From Vampirovibrio sp. (GTDB lineage: Bacteria; Cyanobacteriota; Vampirovibrionia; Vampirovibrionales; Vampirovibrionaceae): a stretch of DNA of 42,999 nt. A program made the position numbers and the translations under genes. The stretch lies in the NCBI GenBank assembly GCA_021323475.1, contig JAJQJM010000016.1, positions 1 through 42,999 of the forward strand, written 5' to 3'. Each line of letters opens with the position of its first letter. The stretch's first letter is position 1. The notes under the pieces were generated by a model that was not told where the DNA came from, did not search any database, and saw only the letters and a program-made list of their open reading frames with translations. Positions 39,954 through 42,999 of this stretch are shown piece after piece.

Positions 39954-41294
39954 CTAACCTTTTGCAACGACTGGCCTTTTTGCCAGAATTTTACCCAATA
40001 TCACCTCATCCACCAGCGGTTGTGGAGATACGGGCTCCGGAGAGAAGGAAAACGCCTTGCTGAGCACTTCCACCGCGTCCCGGTGATCGTTATCATCGGC
40101 GTACAACTCTACCAAGGTTTCGCCGGGTTTTACCGGGTCGCCTATGTGCTTGTGCAGCAATACGCCAACGCCCAGATTGATAGGGCAGTCTTTGGTAAGT
40201 CGGCCTGCGCCGACCATTTTGGCGGCTTTGGCTACTTCCAGGGCGTTAATATCGGCAACGTAAGCCTGTTCTTTGGCGGGAATCATCAAAACCCGGTCCG
40301 GCTGGGGCAGCAGGCTGGCATCTTTCAGGAAGTACGGGTCCCCGCCCTGTGCAATGACCAGCTCACGGAATTTTTCCAGCGCGGAGCCATCTTGAAGATG
40401 GGCTTTCAAGGCCCCTTCGGCTGTCTCCACGTCCGGTTGCGCACCAGCGCAAACCAAAGCGACAGCGCCCAGTTTCAGGGTCAGCGCTTCCAGGTCGGCA
40501 GGGCCTTCGCCTTTCAACAGTTTCACGATTTCCAGCACTTCCAGGCTGTTGCCAACGGCGCAGCCCAACGGCTGGTTCATGGCGGAAATCACCGTGGAAA
40601 TACTCTTGTTCAGTCGCTTGCCAACTTCTCGGCAGGTGCTGGCGAGTAATTTTGCGTCCTCCAGGGTCGCCATGAAGGCGCCTCGGCCGTATTTGATATC
40701 CAGCACAATCACATCCGCGCCCGCCGCCACCTTTTTGGAAATGACGGAGGCCGCAATTAATGGAATACTCTCCACCGTGGCGGTTACGTCCCGCAAGGCG
40801 TACATTTTGCCGTCCGCAGGTGCTAAATCCCCGCTTTGGGAAGAGATGGCCATGCCGATCTGCTTGATTTGCTTCACGAAATTCTGGGCAGACAAGGACA
40901 CATTGAAGCCGGGAATGGATTCCAGCTTGTCGATGGTGCCGCCGGTAATGCCCAACCCCCGCCCAGAGAGCTTGGCCACTTTAACGCCGGATGCAGCCAG
41001 CAGCGGAATCAGGGCCAGGGTGGTTTTATCGCCCACGCCACCGGTGCTGTGCTTGTCCACCACGATGCCATCCACATGCGACAGGTCCAACACCTTGCCG
41101 GAATTGACAAACGCCTGGGTCAGCCAGGTGGTTTCATCCAAATCCAACCCGCTAATGCAGGATGCCATCAGCCAGGCGGCAATCTGGTAGTCATGGGCCT
41201 TTCCGGCTTCCATCATACTGACCAGCGCGTTGATTTCTTTCTCGGTATGGGTCAAACCGCGCCGTTTTTTATCTATAATCTCTATGATATTCAT
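39954..41294 (-). CDS. pdp: pyrimidine-nucleoside phosphorylase
   Basis: Cleaves thymidine, uridine or deoxyuridine with phosphate to the base and (deoxy)ribose-1-phosphate. The 446-residue protein has the class-II signature KHSTGGVGDKTTLALIPLLAASGVKVAKLSGRGLG, 'SGDLAPADGKMYALRDVTATVESIPLIAASVISKK', and 'VLDIKYGRGAFM', with the C-terminal beta domain. Thymidine phosphorylase (DeoA) cannot be excluded by sequence alone; length and the 'YALRDVTATVES' block fit the pyrimidine enzyme slightly better. It is divergent from the purine phosphorylase, giving a nucleoside-salvage pair. Confidence 0.92.
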   Translation of the reverse strand: MNIIEIIDKKRRGLTHTEKEINALVSMMEAGKAHDYQIAAWLMASCISGLDLDETTWLTQAFVNSGKVLDLSHVDGIVVDKHSTGGVGDKTTLALIPLLAASGVKVAKLSGRGLGITGGTIDKLESIPGFNVSLSAQNFVKQIKQIGMAISSQSGDLAPADGKMYALRDVTATVESIPLIAASVISKKVAAGADVIVLDIKYGRGAFMATLEDAKLLASTCREVGKRLNKSISTVISAMNQPLGCAVGNSLEVLEIVKLLKGEGPADLEALTLKLGAVALVCAGAQPDVETAEGALKAHLQDGSALEKFRELVIAQGGDPYFLKDASLLPQPDRVLMIPAKEQAYVADINALEVAKAAKMVGAGRLTKDCPINLGVGVLLHKHIGDPVKPGETLVELYADDNDHRDAVEVLSKAFSFSPEPVSPQPLVDEVILGKILAKRPVVAKG

Positions 41295-41322
41295 GCATCC
41301 GCCCTAGCTTTATCGATGAATA

Positions 41323-41344
41323 TTCCAACTTACTGGAAATTATA
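41323..41344 (-). promoter_or_regulatory. pdp promoter with palindromic operator candidate
   Basis: On the minus strand TATAAT at 41344-41339, without a strong -35. Right beside it TTCCA-N6-TGGAA (41323-41338) straddles the expected transcript start. The same 76-base gap must drive punA on the other strand, so a regulator here could control both. Confidence 0.45.
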
Positions 41345-41370
41345 GCCAAAAAACAAACAGGATTTTTGCA

Positions 41371-42231
41371 ATGTTTCTTCAAGAACAGCTTTCCGAAGCG
41401 TCTGCGTTTATCAAGAACAACACCCGTCATTCGGCCATCCAAGGCGTTGTCGTGTTGGGCTCCGGCTTGGGGGACTTTGCGGATACGCTGTCCAACGCGG
41501 ATGTTATTGAATATGCCCGTATTCCTCATTTTCCGGTGTCCACTGTGCAAGGGCATGCGGGTTGCCTGGTGATTGGAGAGATTGCGCCTGGCTTTCCGGC
41601 GGCCTGCATGAAAGGCCGTTTCCACTACTACGAAGGCTACGGTATAGATAAGGTGGTGTTTCCCCTGCGTGCCTTGCGGCAATTGGGGGCGGAATTTCTA
41701 CTGGTAACCAATGCCGCCGGTGGTATTCAGCCGGAGTTAACCCCTGGAACGTTAATGCTGATTGATGATCACTTGAACCTGATGGGGGATAATCCTTTAA
41801 AAGGAACGAATCCCGATTTTCTGGGGCCTCGCTTCCCGGATATGACGGAAGCGTATAGCAAGCCACTGAAAGCAATTGCGAGTCAGGTGGCGGAGTCTCA
41901 GGGCGCTGCTTTGAAGTCCGGCGTGTATGCCGGATTAAGCGGCCCGGTGTATGAGACACCCGCTGAAATCCGTATGCTTAGAACCCTGGGTGCGGATGCG
42001 GTTGGCATGTCCACCGTGCCGGAAGTGATTGCCGCCAACCATATGGGCATGAGCGTCCTGGGAATCTCGTGCATTACCAATCAGGCGGCCGGTTTGTCGC
42101 CCCACAAGCTGAGCCACCAGGAAGTGATGGAAACCGCTGAACACACCCGCCAGCGATTCGTCAATTTATTAACCGGTATTTTGAATCAAATCGCGGCTCA
42201 GCCGGCGTTGAGCGAGCAGGTGCGTTCCTGA
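41371..42231 (+). CDS. punA: purine nucleoside phosphorylase
   Basis: Splits purine nucleosides with phosphate to the free base and ribose-1-phosphate. The 286-residue protein is of the trimeric PNP type: VVLGSGLGDFAD, 'GRFHYYEGYGIDKVVFPLRAL', 'VTNAAGGIQPELTPGTLMLIDDHLNL', 'LSGPVYETPAEIRMLRTLGADAVGMSTVPEVIAANHMG', and 'GISCITNQAAGLSPHKLSHQEV', which holds the base-binding Asn. AGGA lies nine bases before the ATG. Its TGA overlaps the helicase ATG by one base (TGATG), so the two are translationally coupled. Confidence 0.96.
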   Translation: MFLQEQLSEASAFIKNNTRHSAIQGVVVLGSGLGDFADTLSNADVIEYARIPHFPVSTVQGHAGCLVIGEIAPGFPAACMKGRFHYYEGYGIDKVVFPLRALRQLGAEFLLVTNAAGGIQPELTPGTLMLIDDHLNLMGDNPLKGTNPDFLGPRFPDMTEAYSKPLKAIASQVAESQGAALKSGVYAGLSGPVYETPAEIRMLRTLGADAVGMSTVPEVIAANHMGMSVLGISCITNQAAGLSPHKLSHQEVMETAEHTRQRFVNLLTGILNQIAAQPALSEQVRS

Positions 42232-42999
42232 TGAATCCGTTTACACTTGAAGACTTTCAGTCCCAGCTTTCCTTTACGTTGGATGATTTCCAGCAGGAGG
42301 CGATTCGCTCCATTTCCGAAGGGCATAGCGTGGTGGTTTGTGCCCCGACGGGCAGCGGAAAAACCATCATCGCGGAATACGCGGCCATGCGGGCCTTGGC
42401 GGAAGGTAAAAAATTGTTCTACACCACGCCGCTCAAGGCGCTGAGCAACCAGAAGTTTTTTGATCTGAAGAACCGCTTCGGTGAAGCCAACGTGGGCTTG
42501 CTGACCGGCGACATTTCCGTGAACCGGGATGCCCGCATTATCGTCATGACCACGGAAATTTTCCGCAACATGCTGTACGGCATCCAGGAAGACGTGGGTT
42601 TGCTGGGCTATTTGGGCTATGTAGTGCTGGATGAATGCCACTATATGAACGATGCTGAGCGCGGTACCGTGTGGGAAGAAAGCATTATTTATTGCCCGGA
42701 TAACATTCAACTGGTGGCGCTTTCCGCCACGGTTGCCAATGCGGCGGAGCTGACCGACTGGATTAACGAGATCCACCACGATACCCGCCTGATCTGGAGT
42801 GATTTTCGGCCGGTGCCGTTGCGGTTTTCATATTACGACCGCGACAAGCTGATGCCGCTGTTTGAAGCGCCCGGCAAAATGAACCGCAAGCTGAAGACTG
42901 ATATGAAGGGCCAGCGCTGTGCCAAGAAACAGCGCTTTTTCCGCCCGAACGACCTGATTGCGGTGATGGCGGAAAAAGACATGCTGCCGGCCATCTTCT
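42231..42999 (+). CDS. Mtr4/Ski2-like DExH helicase, N-terminal part (partial)
   Basis: Runs off the right end (256 codons present) and is not an ORF-track entry of its own. It starts MNPFTLEDFQSQLSFTLDDFQQEAI, then has the superfamily 2 helicase motifs: Q/entry region, Walker A 'CAPTGSGKTIIAEYAA', motif Ia 'TTPLKALSNQKF', motif Ib 'LLTGD' and 'MTTEIFRNML', motif II DECH in 'LDECHYMND', and motif III SAT in 'LVALSATVANA'. This order and 'LKALSNQKFFDLK' fit the Ski2/Mtr4/DOB1 group that bacteria of the cyanobacterial line carry, probably an RNA helicase. The ATG overlaps the punA stop (TGATG), an unusual operon partner for a nucleoside phosphorylase. Confidence 0.88.
   Translation, partial: MNPFTLEDFQSQLSFTLDDFQQEAIRSISEGHSVVVCAPTGSGKTIIAEYAAMRALAEGKKLFYTTPLKALSNQKFFDLKNRFGEANVGLLTGDISVNRDARIIVMTTEIFRNMLYGIQEDVGLLGYLGYVVLDECHYMNDAERGTVWEESIIYCPDNIQLVALSATVANAAELTDWINEIHHDTRLIWSDFRPVPLRFSYYDRDKLMPLFEAPGKMNRKLKTDMKGQRCAKKQRFFRPNDLIAVMAEKDMLPAIF

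Overview
The window looks like a bacterial chromosome from the non-photosynthetic sister lineages of Cyanobacteria, and a Vampirovibrio-like member of the Vampirovibrionia (Melainabacteria) is my best guess. This is inference. It rests on the order rplQ-truA-rplM-rpsI at the end of the ribosomal operon, the absence of any photosynthesis gene, a mid-50s GC content by eye, and an N-terminus (MGLAASQAR...TARK) that I associate with that group. No 16S rRNA or other decisive marker is present, so the assignment should be treated as provisional.

Layout. 1-5.0 kb: an AsmA-like envelope protein (cut by the window edge) with tatA, a Fur-family regulator, a TadE-like pseudopilin, nadD behind a probable OB-fold protein, a FlaG-like protein and a catalytically degenerate GGDEF protein. 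5.2-10.7 kb: a secreted family-9 glycoside hydrolase and full-length dnaE. 10.7-12.3 kb: an AT-rich accessory gene encoding a deoxyribosyltransferase-like (DRTS/DrHyd-type) predicted nucleotide hydrolase, then a methyltransferase gene broken by a frameshift. 12.5-16.7 kb: a small MGLAASQ-type protein, prfC, a non-coding stretch with a perfect palindrome, repeats and a strong terminator, a membrane-anchored protein of unknown role, and an orphan coiled-coil protein of mixed base composition. 16.8-22.2 kb: uvrA and a pair of unrecognised genes, the second a TPR membrane protein. 22.4-26.8 kb: a GT87-like membrane glycosyltransferase coupled to an amidohydrolase, a 47-residue membrane protein, and a PlsC-like acyltransferase.

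26.9-36.9 kb: one long minus-strand ribosomal operon, rpsE-rpmD-rplO-secY-adk-map-infA-rpmJ-rpsM-rpsK-rpsD-rpoA-rplQ-truA-rplM-rpsI. It opens at rpsE; the genes that usually precede rpsE (rplR, rplF, rpsH and so on) are not here. The adenylate kinase has a clearly non-standard P-loop. 37.2-43.0 kb: two tandem secreted metallophosphoesterases (the second with a changed metal-ligand motif), a small membrane protein, an XRE-type regulator preceded by three regularly spaced direct repeats, a divergent pair of nucleoside phosphorylase genes (pyrimidine and purine), and the start of an Mtr4/Ski2-like helicase.

How it works together. Most genes are housekeeping: translation, replication, repair, NAD synthesis, secretion and nucleoside salvage. 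Envelope and exported functions are well represented (TatA, SecY, GH9 hydrolase, phosphatases, glycosyltransferase, AsmA-like, TadE-like). A cellulase-family enzyme, secreted phosphatases and nucleoside phosphorylases would suit an organism that digests other cells or biomass, but that is inference. The best places for something new are the accessory effector at 10.8 kb, the unexplained non-coding elements around 14.7 and 39.6 kb, the orphan at 16 kb, and the altered-active-site proteins (GGDEF, adenylate kinase, phosphatase 2).
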